DNA of 64,000 nt from JASGTU01 sp963821815 (GTDB taxonomy: Bacteria > Chloroflexota > Anaerolineae > Caldilineales > Caldilineaceae), in the NCBI GenBank assembly GCA_963821815.1, contig CAWGFG010000006.1:1984001-2048000 (forward strand), given 5' to 3'. Below are positions 22,541 to 31,259 of the stretch, piece after piece; position 1 is the first letter of the stretch, and each line of letters opens with the position of its first letter. The notes below the pieces were generated by a model. That model did not search any database, was not told the origin of the DNA, and worked only from the letters and a program-made list of their open reading frames with translations. Made by a program: the position numbers and the translations under genes.

Positions 22541-23663
22541 TCAGGCGCAACCAAGCTCTTCAGACACCGACGCACATTCAGTCGTGTGGGTGGGAAGCGT
22601 TGGCGGTATGGAGCAGGGTCTGGTCGAACGGGAGGGCATCCCGTATTACGGCATTAGCACAGGCCAATTGCGCGGCAAGAACCCGCTGACAGCAGCCAAG
22701 AATGCGGGCAAGATGCTCACGGGAGTGAACCAGAGTCGCCGACTGCTGAGTGAGCTGCGACCTCATGCTTGTCTGGTGACGGGCGGCTATGTGTGCGCTC
22801 CGATGGTGGCGGCGTGTCGGCAGCAAGGCGTTCCGGTACTGATCTACCTGCCGGATATGTCACCTGGGTCCGCTATCCGCTGGCTGAGCCGTTTGGCGAA
22901 CAGTGTTGCCGTTAGCTTTCCGGATGCAGCGTCGTATTTCGGCGGGCTGCAGTCCGAAGGCGGTAAGGCAGTGGTGACCGGCTATCCGGTACGCAAGGAA
23001 CTGGTGAAGGCGTCACGTGATCGGACGTCTTCACGCTCTCAGTTGGCGGAAATGGTACAGCGACCGTCACTGGTCGATGGCGAGATAGGATCCGAAGAAC
23101 AACTGCCTTTACTGCTAGTTTGGGGCGGCAGCCAGGGGTCTCGCAGCATAAATATGGCGACCTGGAATGCTTTATCGCAACTATTATTGAGATCTCACGT
23201 CGTACATATTGTAGGCGAGCGGGATCGGGAGATGGGCCAGGAGATTATCAATGAGAAAGTGTCTGCAGCGAAGTGGGATGGGAGTTGGACGGAGCGATAT
23301 CATCCTGTGGACTATTTACACGAAGCCATGCCGTATGCGTTAGCGGCTGCGGACTTGACCGTCGCCCGGGCAGGCGCCAGCATTCTCGGCGAGTTTCCAG
23401 TAGCCGGGCTGCCATCGATCCTTGTCCCTCTGCCCATCGCCGGCGTAAAACAGTTGCTCAATGCAAATGAACTGGAGAGCCACGACGCCGCACTGGTGAT
23501 ACAAGACGATCGGCTGGAAACCATGCTGGCTCCGACTGTGGTAGCGCTGTTTGACGATCGAGATCGGTTGGCGAAGATGGAAGCGGCAGTACGCGCTTTG
23601 GCCATGCCGGATGCAGCAGATCGGATTGTGCAGGAGCTAGAGCAGTTGAGTGTTACGAAATGA
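22437..23663 (+). CDS. murG: UDP-N-acetylglucosamine--lipid I GlcNAc transferase
   Basis: A 408-residue GT28 enzyme that makes lipid II at the inner membrane face. The start ATG 22437 gives MRILISGGGTGGHVYPALAV, the canonical N-terminus, with GAGGG about ten bases upstream. Also seen: the donor-site segment VWGGSQGSRSIN and the C-terminal ARAGASILGEFPVAGLPSI. A hydrophilic insert of about 20 residues (SQSPPAEQVNQAQ onward, near 29-45) follows the first helix and is unusual. The longer frame from 22380 merely runs through the end of ftsW. Confidence 0.95.
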   Translation: MRILISGGGTGGHVYPALAVANQFLSQSPPAEQVNQAQPSSSDTDAHSVVWVGSVGGMEQGLVEREGIPYYGISTGQLRGKNPLTAAKNAGKMLTGVNQSRRLLSELRPHACLVTGGYVCAPMVAACRQQGVPVLIYLPDMSPGSAIRWLSRLANSVAVSFPDAASYFGGLQSEGGKAVVTGYPVRKELVKASRDRTSSRSQLAEMVQRPSLVDGEIGSEEQLPLLLVWGGSQGSRSINMATWNALSQLLLRSHVVHIVGERDREMGQEIINEKVSAAKWDGSWTERYHPVDYLHEAMPYALAAADLTVARAGASILGEFPVAGLPSILVPLPIAGVKQLLNANELESHDAALVIQDDRLETMLAPTVVALFDDRDRLAKMEAAVRALAMPDAADRIVQELEQLSVTK

Positions 23664-23751
23664 GTGGTTATCTCGGACAAGGCAACTATTTGCGTAGCGC
23701 AGAGTATCGGTGACGAATTGATAGCATCAAATTTGGTGGACAGATAAGTCA

Positions 23752-24417
23752 ATGGATGGTCAATTCGCAGGGCTAATGTCCTTCTTTATCTACCTGTTCT
23801 TTTTCGGGTGGCTTGGGTTGCGACGCGGTGTGACGCGTGAAGTTATTGTTTTTCTTACAGCACTGATCGGTTGGGTGATCACGTCGCAACGCGGCTACAT
23901 CGTCGTCAACGTGGCTAATATCTCAGCCGCCAGCCTAGAGTTCGCCAAAGCCGGCGGGTTTAGCGGAAGTTCGGAAGAGGCCTTTGCAGCGCTGACCAAC
24001 GCCCCATTGCTGGTGACCGTGGAAACGCAGTCGTCGTTCCTGTATCTTGTCTGGGTGGGCGGGGTCATCTTCATGTACTTCTTTACGCACATGGTCATTC
24101 CGGACAGCAGGAGCAAGTCCAACGGCTGGTCTCTGCTCATTGGCATGATGAACGGCCTGTTTTTTGCGCTCATCTTTTTGCCGGGGCTGTCCACGTTGTT
24201 CACGGGCGGCGGCTCAGAAATGCAGGCGCAGGACTCCATGGACTTGATGAGTATGGTGCAGGCAGGCGGTCAATTGCTGTTTGATGCCGCTTCGGGTATT
24301 TGGCAGGCGATTTATCCGTTTGGTCCAAATAGTATGTTGATCATCGTGACCGGCGTGCTGGTGTTGTTCGCCCTCTCCATCTCCGGTGGATCTAGGGCAA
24401 AGAAATCTGACCGCTAG
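23752..24417 (+). CDS. CvpA-like integral membrane protein
   Basis: A 221-residue hydrophobic protein with about four to five membrane helices. The first loop, GLRRGVTREVIVFLTALIGW, resembles CvpA (colicin V production) proteins, where a helix is followed by a basic loop and a second helix. The function of CvpA proteins is still poorly defined; they are linked to envelope integrity. The gene sits between murG and murC, 88 bases after murG, in the dcw reading direction, with a second CvpA-like gene following. Not part of the classical dcw set. Family call is moderate. Confidence 0.55.
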   Translation: MDGQFAGLMSFFIYLFFFGWLGLRRGVTREVIVFLTALIGWVITSQRGYIVVNVANISAASLEFAKAGGFSGSSEEAFAALTNAPLLVTVETQSSFLYLVWVGGVIFMYFFTHMVIPDSRSKSNGWSLLIGMMNGLFFALIFLPGLSTLFTGGGSEMQAQDSMDLMSMVQAGGQLLFDAASGIWQAIYPFGPNSMLIIVTGVLVLFALSISGGSRAKKSDR

Positions 24418-24488
24418 TCGGTTCAATTTGCTCAGTCTGTTGAGGACAGAACGAGCGTACCAGCCGTCCACAAGCAGTGGAAAGTAAC

Positions 24489-25028
24489 ATGGGACCGATT
24501 GAAGTTGTTTACATTATGATAGCGGCGATCATCGTACTGATCGGTCTCGCACGCGGATATGTCAAGGATCTTGGCGCGACGCTTATCATCATGGTCGCAA
24601 TCTTCATCCTTTCGTTCTTTCAGGATGTGTTTTCTGGCGTAACGGCAACCGGTGTCGTCTCTGTGCTGGGCGAACAGAGTGACGGTGAAATGAATTTATT
24701 TCTCTGCACAGCCTTTACGGTTGCGTTCACGATGATGGTCTTTACGGGTTATGTGGGACGAACATTAGCGTTTCCCGGCAACATGGCGCCGCAACCCGGT
24801 GCATTTCTCATGAGCCTGTTCCTTGGGCTCATAAACGGTTATCTGATTGCAGGAACGCTTTGGTATTATCAAGACTTATATGGTTATCCGTGGTTCAACC
24901 CATTCGTGAGCGAGTTTAGTGAGACGGCACAGAAGATGATCGAACTGCTGCCGCCAGCCATTTTCGAAAATCCAGTATTCTGGGTTGTACCCGTTGCAGT
25001 GTTATTGTTGGTTCGAGTCAGGGGGTAA
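24489..25028 (+). CDS. CvpA-like integral membrane protein, second copy
   Basis: A 179-residue membrane protein with about four helices. The N-terminal segment IIVLIGLARGYVKDLGATL has the same helix, short basic loop, helix pattern as the preceding gene, suggesting diverged paralogues. I took ATG 24489, with GGAAAG five bases upstream; GTG 24477 is an alternative adding four residues. The 180 bases between its stop and the first in-frame ATG of murC contain the disrupted murC start. Function unknown; its position inside the dcw cluster suggests an envelope role. Confidence 0.5.
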   Translation: MGPIEVVYIMIAAIIVLIGLARGYVKDLGATLIIMVAIFILSFFQDVFSGVTATGVVSVLGEQSDGEMNLFLCTAFTVAFTMMVFTGYVGRTLAFPGNMAPQPGAFLMSLFLGLINGYLIAGTLWYYQDLYGYPWFNPFVSEFSETAQKMIELLPPAIFENPVFWVVPVAVLLLVRVRG

Positions 25029-25208
25029 CATGACTCGAGGGGTCCACTCGTCAAAGAGCAGTTATGATGGCCAGTCACAGTGGCGAAACGCAACTGAATA
25101 CGCGCGCGATGGAATGATCGCCTAGCAACGGCAGATTCAACTCTACGCGTTCATCTTGTAGGGATCGGTGGAACCGGTCTCAGTGCCATCGCGCACACAC
25201 TACTCGAC

Positions 25209-26528
25209 ATGGGCATGTCGGTGAGCGGGTCCGACGCGCGCTGGAACGATGCGACAGATGAGCTGCGTACGCGAGGCGCGACAGTCTATGCCACGCAGGT
25301 TGCAGACAACCTCACAAAGCTGCAGAGCAATCAACTACCCGATGTTGTGCTGATCAGCAGTGCCGTGCCGGCAGCCAACGAGGAGCGACGTGCTGCTGAT
25401 CAGTTAGGTCTGCCCGTGGTCAAGCGCAACGATTTCCTGCCCGCTCTGTTACAAAACCGCACGGTGATCGCGGTCGCGGGAACGCACGGCAAGAGCACGA
25501 CCACGGCCATGATCATCACCCTGCTGCGACAAGCCGGTATGGACCCAGGGTTTATCGTTGGCGCAACGCTTCCCGGATTGGGCAATGCTGCTGCGGGTAC
25601 GGATGATGCGTTTGTCATCGAAGCGGACGAATATGACCGCATGTTCCACGGACTGCATCCGGCTATTGCTGTCATCACCAATGTCGAATGGGATCACCCC
25701 GACTGTTACCCTACACCGTCGAGCTTTCATAAAGCGTTCATGCAGTTCGTCGACCAGGTGGATCGTTCCGGGTTAATTGTTTCGTGCATGGACGATGCGG
25801 GTGCAGAGCAATTGCATGCCCACTGTTCCAGCCGCGGACCCAAGTGGATCACCTACGGGCTAGCGCCGGGAGCCGATCTGCGAGCTGTGCCGGCTATGGC
25901 TGATGACGGCGCCGTTCAGGCCGAACTAACCTGGTGGCATGCACCTACCGGAGTACTGCGTCTGGCAACGCCAGGCGTTCACAACATTCAGAACGCCATG
26001 GCAGCCTTGGTCGTGGGGAGTTGGTGCGGCGTACCGATCTCACAGGGTGCTGAGCTAATCACCGCCTACACGGGTGTTGAGCGGCGATTCGAGCACGTTG
26101 GCGATGCGAATGGCGTGCATGTGTATGACGACTACGCTCATCATCCTACCGAGATTGCCGCCACGTTGAGCGCCGCACGCGAGAGATATCCATCGAATCG
26201 CATTTGGGCGGTCTTCCAGCCGCATACATTCAGCCGCACACAAAAGATGCTCTATCGCATGGGCGAAAGTTTCGGCGATGCTGACGAAGTCATCGTGACC
26301 GACATCTATGCGGCGCGAGAAAGTGACGACAACACCGTATCGGCGAAGGAGCTTGTTGTATGCAGCCCGCATAGTTCAATCCGCCATATTGCTGCGCTAT
26401 CAGACGTCGTTGACTATTTGCAGGCGAATGTGAACGAGGGCGACGTTGTTATTACATTAGGTGCAGGCGATGTGGATACGGTTGGGCAGCAGTTGCTGGC
26501 GATCGCGAAGGGCGAAGGCGCATCGTGA
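25209..26528 (+). CDS. murC: UDP-N-acetylmuramate--L-alanine ligase, 5' end disrupted
   Basis: The ligase adding L-alanine to UDP-MurNAc. The ATP loop AGTHGKSTTTAMI, the metal/ligand segment FVIEADEYDRMF and DDYAHHPTEIAATL are intact. The first in-frame ATG (25209) would give 439 residues starting MGMSVSGSD and would lack the uridine-nucleotide loop. In the same frame the conserved VHLVGIGGTGLSAIAHTLL is encoded just upstream (about 25146-25202). That open stretch reaches back to a TGA at 25095-25097 and contains no ATG, GTG, TTG or CTG. A single missing base near 25120 would join it to ATG 25114. The stop overlaps murB by GTGA. Confidence 0.85.
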   Translation: MGMSVSGSDARWNDATDELRTRGATVYATQVADNLTKLQSNQLPDVVLISSAVPAANEERRAADQLGLPVVKRNDFLPALLQNRTVIAVAGTHGKSTTTAMIITLLRQAGMDPGFIVGATLPGLGNAAAGTDDAFVIEADEYDRMFHGLHPAIAVITNVEWDHPDCYPTPSSFHKAFMQFVDQVDRSGLIVSCMDDAGAEQLHAHCSSRGPKWITYGLAPGADLRAVPAMADDGAVQAELTWWHAPTGVLRLATPGVHNIQNAMAALVVGSWCGVPISQGAELITAYTGVERRFEHVGDANGVHVYDDYAHHPTEIAATLSAARERYPSNRIWAVFQPHTFSRTQKMLYRMGESFGDADEVIVTDIYAARESDDNTVSAKELVVCSPHSSIRHIAALSDVVDYLQANVNEGDVVITLGAGDVDTVGQQLLAIAKGEGAS

Positions 26529-27478
26529 TCGCAATTGATATGGCTGCCCAATGTCTGACCGATACCGGCGTCTTGCTCGAACGCGATGTGGCTCTGGCAC
26601 CCTATACATCCATCAGGATAGGCGGTCCGGCGGACTGGCTTGCAGCTATCAGCGACGTTGACGAATTGCGCAACCTAGTGCAGTGGGCGCAAAGGATTGG
26701 GATACCTTATTTTGTGCTAGGCGGCGGGAGCAACATATTGGTCAGTGACAAGGGCGTGCGCGGACTGGTCATCCTGAATCGTTGCAAGCGTCTCGTGTTT
26801 GAAGAGCAAGCCGATTCAGACAAGATGATGCTCCTTACAGAGAGCGGCGCATTGATGGCTGGCGTAGCGCGACAGACTGTGCAGCGCAAACTATTTGGAC
26901 TGGAATGGGCGGTCAGCTTGCCGGGGACTGTGGGCGGAGCCGTAATCGGCAACGCCGGCGCTTACGGGTCGGAAGTCAAGGACAATCTCGTGGATGCGCG
27001 GATTGTGTTGTCGTCCGGCAAGGTTGTGCAAGTGGACAAACAGCAGATGGACTACGCCTACCGTGACAGTGCGTTGAAACGCAGCAGCACGCTGCATGCA
27101 GGCTTCGATGACGTGGTTCTGGATGCCAGGTTCCAGCTTGAACCAGATACCGCCGGCGACGTGGAGACAAAGGCCACCGAATACTTGGCTCACCGACGCA
27201 GATCGCAACCTACCGAGCCCAGCATTGGCAGTACCTTTAAGAATCCGCCAGGCGATTATGCGGGACGGTTGATTGAAGCGGCGGGATTGAAAGGTGCGCA
27301 GGTCGGCGGCGTCCAAGTGAGCAACTTGCACGCCAATTTCATGGTGAATCGCGGCGGCGTTGGCAAAGCGACCGCAGCAGACGTCATGGGCCTAGTAGAG
27401 CTGGTCCAGGCTGCCGTATACAATAAATTTCATATCGAACTTGAGCCGGAGATACAGCTTACCGGTGAGTGGGACTAG
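26525..27478 (+). CDS. murB: UDP-N-acetylenolpyruvoylglucosamine reductase
   Basis: A 317-residue FAD enzyme reducing UDP-GlcNAc-enolpyruvate to UDP-MurNAc with NADPH. Seen: TSIRIGGPADWLA and LGGGSNILVSDKGVRG for FAD binding, SLPGTVGGAVIGNAGAYG, the catalytic-serine segment GSTFKNPPGDYAGRLIEAAG and the terminal ELEPEIQLTGEW with the conserved Glu. Start GTG 26525 overlaps the murC stop; ATG 26540 is possible. The usual dcw order murC-murB is kept. A 7-bp hairpin (27488-27506) without a T tract lies between this gene and ddl. Confidence 0.95.
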   Translation: MIAIDMAAQCLTDTGVLLERDVALAPYTSIRIGGPADWLAAISDVDELRNLVQWAQRIGIPYFVLGGGSNILVSDKGVRGLVILNRCKRLVFEEQADSDKMMLLTESGALMAGVARQTVQRKLFGLEWAVSLPGTVGGAVIGNAGAYGSEVKDNLVDARIVLSSGKVVQVDKQQMDYAYRDSALKRSSTLHAGFDDVVLDARFQLEPDTAGDVETKATEYLAHRRRSQPTEPSIGSTFKNPPGDYAGRLIEAAGLKGAQVGGVQVSNLHANFMVNRGGVGKATAADVMGLVELVQAAVYNKFHIELEPEIQLTGEWD

Positions 27479-27537
27479 ATACTTTACTGCCCGACAGAGT
27501 CGGGCATAGCAATGAATCGAACTGGACGGTGAACTCC

Positions 27538-28638
27538 GTGAATAAGGAATACGCTCGAATTGGCGTGATCTTTGGCGGCAGAAGCAGTGAACACGAAGTG
27601 TCGCTGCAAAGCGCCGCTACGGTAATGAGCGCGCTCGATGAAGCAGGCTACGATGTGGCGCCCATTGGCATTGACATCGAAGGCCGCTGGATCACGTCGG
27701 ATCCTGTACTGCTGCTGAACGAGGCCAAGCAGTCGCGCACAAACGGTACTGAGTCGACTACTTTGCAACAGACCGACTCTTGGGACCATTTGCCAACCGG
27801 AACGGTCAGCGAGCGACTGCCGTCTGTGGATGTAGTTTTTCCTGTGTTGCACGGCCCATATGGCGAAGATGGAACTATTCAGGGCATGCTGGAGATGGCT
27901 AGGATTCCCTACGTGGGATGCGGCGTGCTAAGTAGTGCGGCTGCCATGGATAAGATCGTAGCCAAGAAGCTCTTCAGCATGGCAGGACTGAATCAGACGC
28001 GGTCGCTGCTGGTTTGGCGTCGCGTCTGGCGGCAGAACCCGAACGACGTGATTGACGATATTGAAGCCCAGGTAGAGTATCCGCTATTCGTGAAGCCGGC
28101 CAATATGGGCAGTAGCGTTGGCATTTCGCGAGCAAAGGATCGCCAGCAGTTGAGTAGCGCACTGGATGAGGCGTGTCGTTACGATACCAAGATTGTCATA
28201 GAGGCGGCAGTGCCTAACGCCAGGGAAATCGAGGTAAGCGTCTTGGGCAACGACGAGCCTATCGTCAGCATGCCGGGCGAAGTCATCCCTCACAGCGATT
28301 TCTACGACTATAACGCAAAATATGTCGACGACAAGTGTGAGTATCTCATTCCCGCGCCCATCTCAAGGCATCAGACGTCGGAGATTCGGAATATGGCCGT
28401 GCGGGCATTTCAGGCCGTCGACGGTTCAGGCCTTGCGCGTGTAGATTTCCTGCTAGACGACGATAGCGGAGTGATCTACTTGAACGAGTTGAACACGATG
28501 CCAGGCTTCACGCGCTATAGCATGTATCCTAAGCTCTGGGAGGCTAGCGGCATCCCCTATTCGGAGCTTGTAAGCCGGCTAGTTGACTTGGCAATCGAAC
28601 GCTTCGACGATCGCAAGCAGAACAGTACTGGGCGCTAG
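27538..28638 (+). CDS. ddl: D-alanine--D-alanine ligase
   Basis: A 366-residue ATP-grasp enzyme making D-Ala-D-Ala, the substrate of MurF. Signatures: GVIFGGRSSEHEVSL at the N-terminus, HGPYGEDGTIQGMLE, FVKPANMGSSVGISRAKD in the ATP site, and LNELNTMPGFTRYSMYPKLW near the C-terminus. I chose GTG 27538 (VNKEYARIGVIFGG) because GGACGG lies about ten bases upstream. GTG 27529 and the ATG-like start at 27469 inside murB are longer and less likely. Length is normal for the family. Confidence 0.94.
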   Translation: MNKEYARIGVIFGGRSSEHEVSLQSAATVMSALDEAGYDVAPIGIDIEGRWITSDPVLLLNEAKQSRTNGTESTTLQQTDSWDHLPTGTVSERLPSVDVVFPVLHGPYGEDGTIQGMLEMARIPYVGCGVLSSAAAMDKIVAKKLFSMAGLNQTRSLLVWRRVWRQNPNDVIDDIEAQVEYPLFVKPANMGSSVGISRAKDRQQLSSALDEACRYDTKIVIEAAVPNAREIEVSVLGNDEPIVSMPGEVIPHSDFYDYNAKYVDDKCEYLIPAPISRHQTSEIRNMAVRAFQAVDGSGLARVDFLLDDDSGVIYLNELNTMPGFTRYSMYPKLWEASGIPYSELVSRLVDLAIERFDDRKQNSTGR

Positions 28639-28713
28639 TCATTGAAGCGGGACTATCACGATCAGGCGACTTAGGAATCGATTAAGAATTGGGTAAAGAT
28701 TGGGCCAATCGCC

Positions 28714-29661
28714 ATGGCGACAAGTCAGAACCTTCGAAACATTGAGCTAGCGTCGCAGGACATTCAGGATCGTCCTGTGCAGTCGGTAAGTATCTCGCGA
28801 CGCAGCGCCAGACGGACGGACCGCGTCTCTCATGGCGGCAAGCGTACCGTTGCGCGTAGTCGACGGCGATTTGCCGCCATCCTGGAGAGCATGTTCACGT
28901 TCCCCCGTCTGCGCGGCTTGGGGCTTGCTTCTGTTCGCCCGAAGGGTACGCCGTGGACGAGAGCGAAGATCGCAGGCATTATGGTCATCTCTGTAGCGGT
29001 TGGCTTACTGGCGCTGATCTATAGCAGCGATTCCTGGTATGTTTATGCTGAAGATGTGCATTTTCGCAACCTGTCCTATCTTCAGGAATCCGACGTCTAT
29101 CGCAGTAGCGGCATTGAGGGATGGCACGTGTTCTGGCTGACACCGGACCAAGTCAGCAAGATGGTGGAGCAGAGTCCTTATATTGAACAGGCCAAAGTCG
29201 CCATCAACCTGCCGTTGCGCGTTTCGGTCGATGTGAAGGAACTGCAGCCTATCGCGTTGTGGGTCACCAAGGATGCGACATACTGGCTAACCGAGGACGG
29301 CAAGGCGCTGCCGGCTATCGCGGCGACGGATAAAAGCATGCCGCAGATCATCGATGTGCTAGGAGAAGCGAAAGCCATCGGCGCTGAAGGTGATAAGTTG
29401 GCCGTAAATCCAAAAGTAATGGAAAGTGCGCTGTCGCTCATGCAAGAAATGCCTGAGTTGGAGAACAAAATACGCTACAATCGGAACTTTGGGTTGAATT
29501 TCCCACTAACTGACGAGGAAGTATGGGTCTATTGGGGTGACGGACAGAACACTGCTGCCAAGATGAAGAATCTCTTGGCAGCCAAGAGCTTACTGCCGGA
29601 TAGAGAAGAGCCGGCTTCGTTGATCGATGTGCGATTTATTCAGAGACCCTATATCCGGTAG
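28714..29661 (+). CDS. ftsQ: Cell division protein FtsQ
   Basis: A 315-residue bitopic protein. The first 85 residues are cytoplasmic and very basic (RRSARRTDR, RTVARSRRRF). One membrane helix follows (about 86-106), then a POTRA domain (VHFRNLSYLQESDVYRSSGI, SPYIEQAKVAINLP) and the FtsQ/DivIB region with DATYWLTEDGKALPA. FtsQ recruits FtsL and FtsB to the divisome. The order ddl-ftsQ-ftsA-ftsZ is canonical. The basic tail is longer than in most FtsQ proteins. No clear ribosome site before ATG 28714. Confidence 0.88.
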   Translation: MATSQNLRNIELASQDIQDRPVQSVSISRRSARRTDRVSHGGKRTVARSRRRFAAILESMFTFPRLRGLGLASVRPKGTPWTRAKIAGIMVISVAVGLLALIYSSDSWYVYAEDVHFRNLSYLQESDVYRSSGIEGWHVFWLTPDQVSKMVEQSPYIEQAKVAINLPLRVSVDVKELQPIALWVTKDATYWLTEDGKALPAIAATDKSMPQIIDVLGEAKAIGAEGDKLAVNPKVMESALSLMQEMPELENKIRYNRNFGLNFPLTDEEVWVYWGDGQNTAAKMKNLLAAKSLLPDREEPASLIDVRFIQRPYIR

Positions 29662-29723
29662 CTTGGACAGTAGGCATTATTAGTACTCTATTCTGGGTAG
29701 CCTGACCGGGGCGAGGTATATCA

Positions 29724-30983
29724 GTGCAAGAAACAATTTCAGCAATCGACATCGGCACGACAAAAGTCTGTGCGCTCACGGCAGCGGTAACTCCGGACAG
29801 CCTGGGCAATCCTGCGTTACAGATAGTGGGGCAGGGACAGGCGTCGAGTATTGGCATCCGTCGCGGCATGATCATCAATGTCAGCGATGCCGTCGCGTGC
29901 GTGGGAGAGGCGATTGAGAAGTGTGAACAGGATTCTGGTCATCACATACTCAGCGCCTATGTCGGCATCGCGGGCAGCCACATCAATACCCTGAATAGCA
30001 AGGGTGTCAGTCCAGTCGATGCGCGCAATGGCGTCACCGGCGCAGACATGTCGCGTGCTTTGGAAGGTGCGCGTGCCGTTGCGCTGCCGCAAAACCAAGA
30101 GATCATTCACACCATTGCGCGTAATTGGGTGGTGGATGGTCAGAGCGAGGTGCAGCACCCCATGGGCATGAGCGCCTATCGTTTGGAAGTCGACGCCCAT
30201 ATCGTCACCGGCAGTACAACAGCGCTCAACAACATGGCCCAGTGCGTGTTGGCCCACAACATCGATATCGACGAGCTGGTTCTAGAGCCATTGGCAGCCA
30301 ATGAGGCTGTATTGAGACCGGAAGAGCGCAAGATGGGCGTGGCAGTCATCGATATGGGCGGCGGCACCACCGACATTGCCGTCTTTGTTGACAACGGACT
30401 GAGCCACACGGTGATCCTGGATGTTGGCGGAAACCACCTGACGAACGATGTGGCGTACGGCTTGCACGCACCGTTCGAAACAGCTGAAGAACTGAAAGTG
30501 CGATATGGCACGGTATTGCCGGAGCGGGTCGCAGAAGACGAAAAAGTGTGGGCGTCTGTCTTCGGCGAAAAGGCTGAACAGAGTTTCAGCCGACACTTCA
30601 TTGCGAGCATCTTGGAAGCCCGCGCGACCGAGATATTTGAGCTAATTCGTGATCGGCTGGAGGAGAGCGGCTACAGCACTAAGCTCCCTGCCGGTGTAGT
30701 GCTAACCGGCGGTGCCAATCTTTTGCCGGGTATGACGGACCTCGCTCGCAGCATTCTAGGCATGCCGGCACGAATCGGTACGCCGTCGCATCGCCTGCCG
30801 ATTACAGGACTAAGTCGCAACTTGCAAACGCCGATTTACGCAACGACAGTGGGATTATTGCTCTGGGGACTACACGAAGACTCCAGAGCCGTACACCAGC
30901 GATTCGTCGCCAACCAACAAAAGAACAGCCAGGATATGGTTCGTAACGTGGTAGATCGGCTACAAAACCTGTTACCTGGGTAG
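29724..30983 (+). CDS. ftsA: Cell division protein FtsA
   Basis: A 419-residue actin-fold ATPase that tethers FtsZ to the membrane. The phosphate-1 loop is AIDIGTTKVCAL at the N-terminus; the second is VIDMGGGTTDIAVF; the adenosine motif is VVLTGGANLLPGM. The 1C-type segment lies around HHILSAYVGIAGSHIN. The C-terminus ends in an amphipathic stretch (MVRNVVDRLQNLL) like the FtsA membrane-targeting helix. Start GTG 29724 has GAGG eight bases upstream. Confidence 0.95.
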   Translation: MQETISAIDIGTTKVCALTAAVTPDSLGNPALQIVGQGQASSIGIRRGMIINVSDAVACVGEAIEKCEQDSGHHILSAYVGIAGSHINTLNSKGVSPVDARNGVTGADMSRALEGARAVALPQNQEIIHTIARNWVVDGQSEVQHPMGMSAYRLEVDAHIVTGSTTALNNMAQCVLAHNIDIDELVLEPLAANEAVLRPEERKMGVAVIDMGGGTTDIAVFVDNGLSHTVILDVGGNHLTNDVAYGLHAPFETAEELKVRYGTVLPERVAEDEKVWASVFGEKAEQSFSRHFIASILEARATEIFELIRDRLEESGYSTKLPAGVVLTGGANLLPGMTDLARSILGMPARIGTPSHRLPITGLSRNLQTPIYATTVGLLLWGLHEDSRAVHQRFVANQQKNSQDMVRNVVDRLQNLLPG

Positions 30984-31040
30984 ACAAATCGCAAGGTATT
31001 GTGATACATTTATGCAACGTAAGTTTCAAAGAGTGGAGTA

Positions 31041-31118
31041 ATGGTTAGCTATACGAAACGGTCCGACAGCCTCAGGTCCCAAGTTCGCAACCATTCGTAT
31101 TCACCAATTTCTTCGTGA
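31041..31118 (+). CDS. Possible 25-residue leader peptide between ftsA and ftsZ
   Basis: A short frame MVSYTKRSDSLRS... begins at ATG 31041 with GTGGAG four bases upstream and ends at TGA 31118. It lies just before a hairpin with a T-rich tail (31135-31160). It may be a leader peptide connected to attenuation of ftsZ or simply a chance ORF. No recognisable family, and no codon-level support beyond the ribosome site. Confidence 0.2.
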   Translation: MVSYTKRSDSLRSQVRNHSYSPISS

Positions 31119-31134
31119 ACAAACTGTTCTCGTC

Positions 31135-31160
31135 GTTCCAATCTGTTGGAACTATCTTTT
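31135..31160 (+). terminator. Weak intrinsic terminator or attenuator upstream of ftsZ
   Basis: A perfect 7-bp stem GTTCCAA/TTGGAAC with a four-base loop is followed by TATCTTTT. It lies 100 bases before the ftsZ start. The T tract is interrupted, so termination would be partial. It would uncouple the high-level ftsZ transcript from the upstream dcw mRNA or act as an attenuator. Confidence 0.35.
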
Positions 31161-31259
31161 GTTCCGGGCATACCGGTAACAGCGCGTCAGTAGGTACGAA
31201 CTTATAACTTATAGTATTGCACTCGTCAGATGTATCCCCGTTCCGGGAAGGAGCAGACT

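Noticed and set aside
27488..27506. Terminator between murB and ddl
   Set aside because: A 7-bp hairpin is present but no T tract follows, and ddl starts 32 bases later in the same operon; it is more likely an mRNA-stability hairpin.
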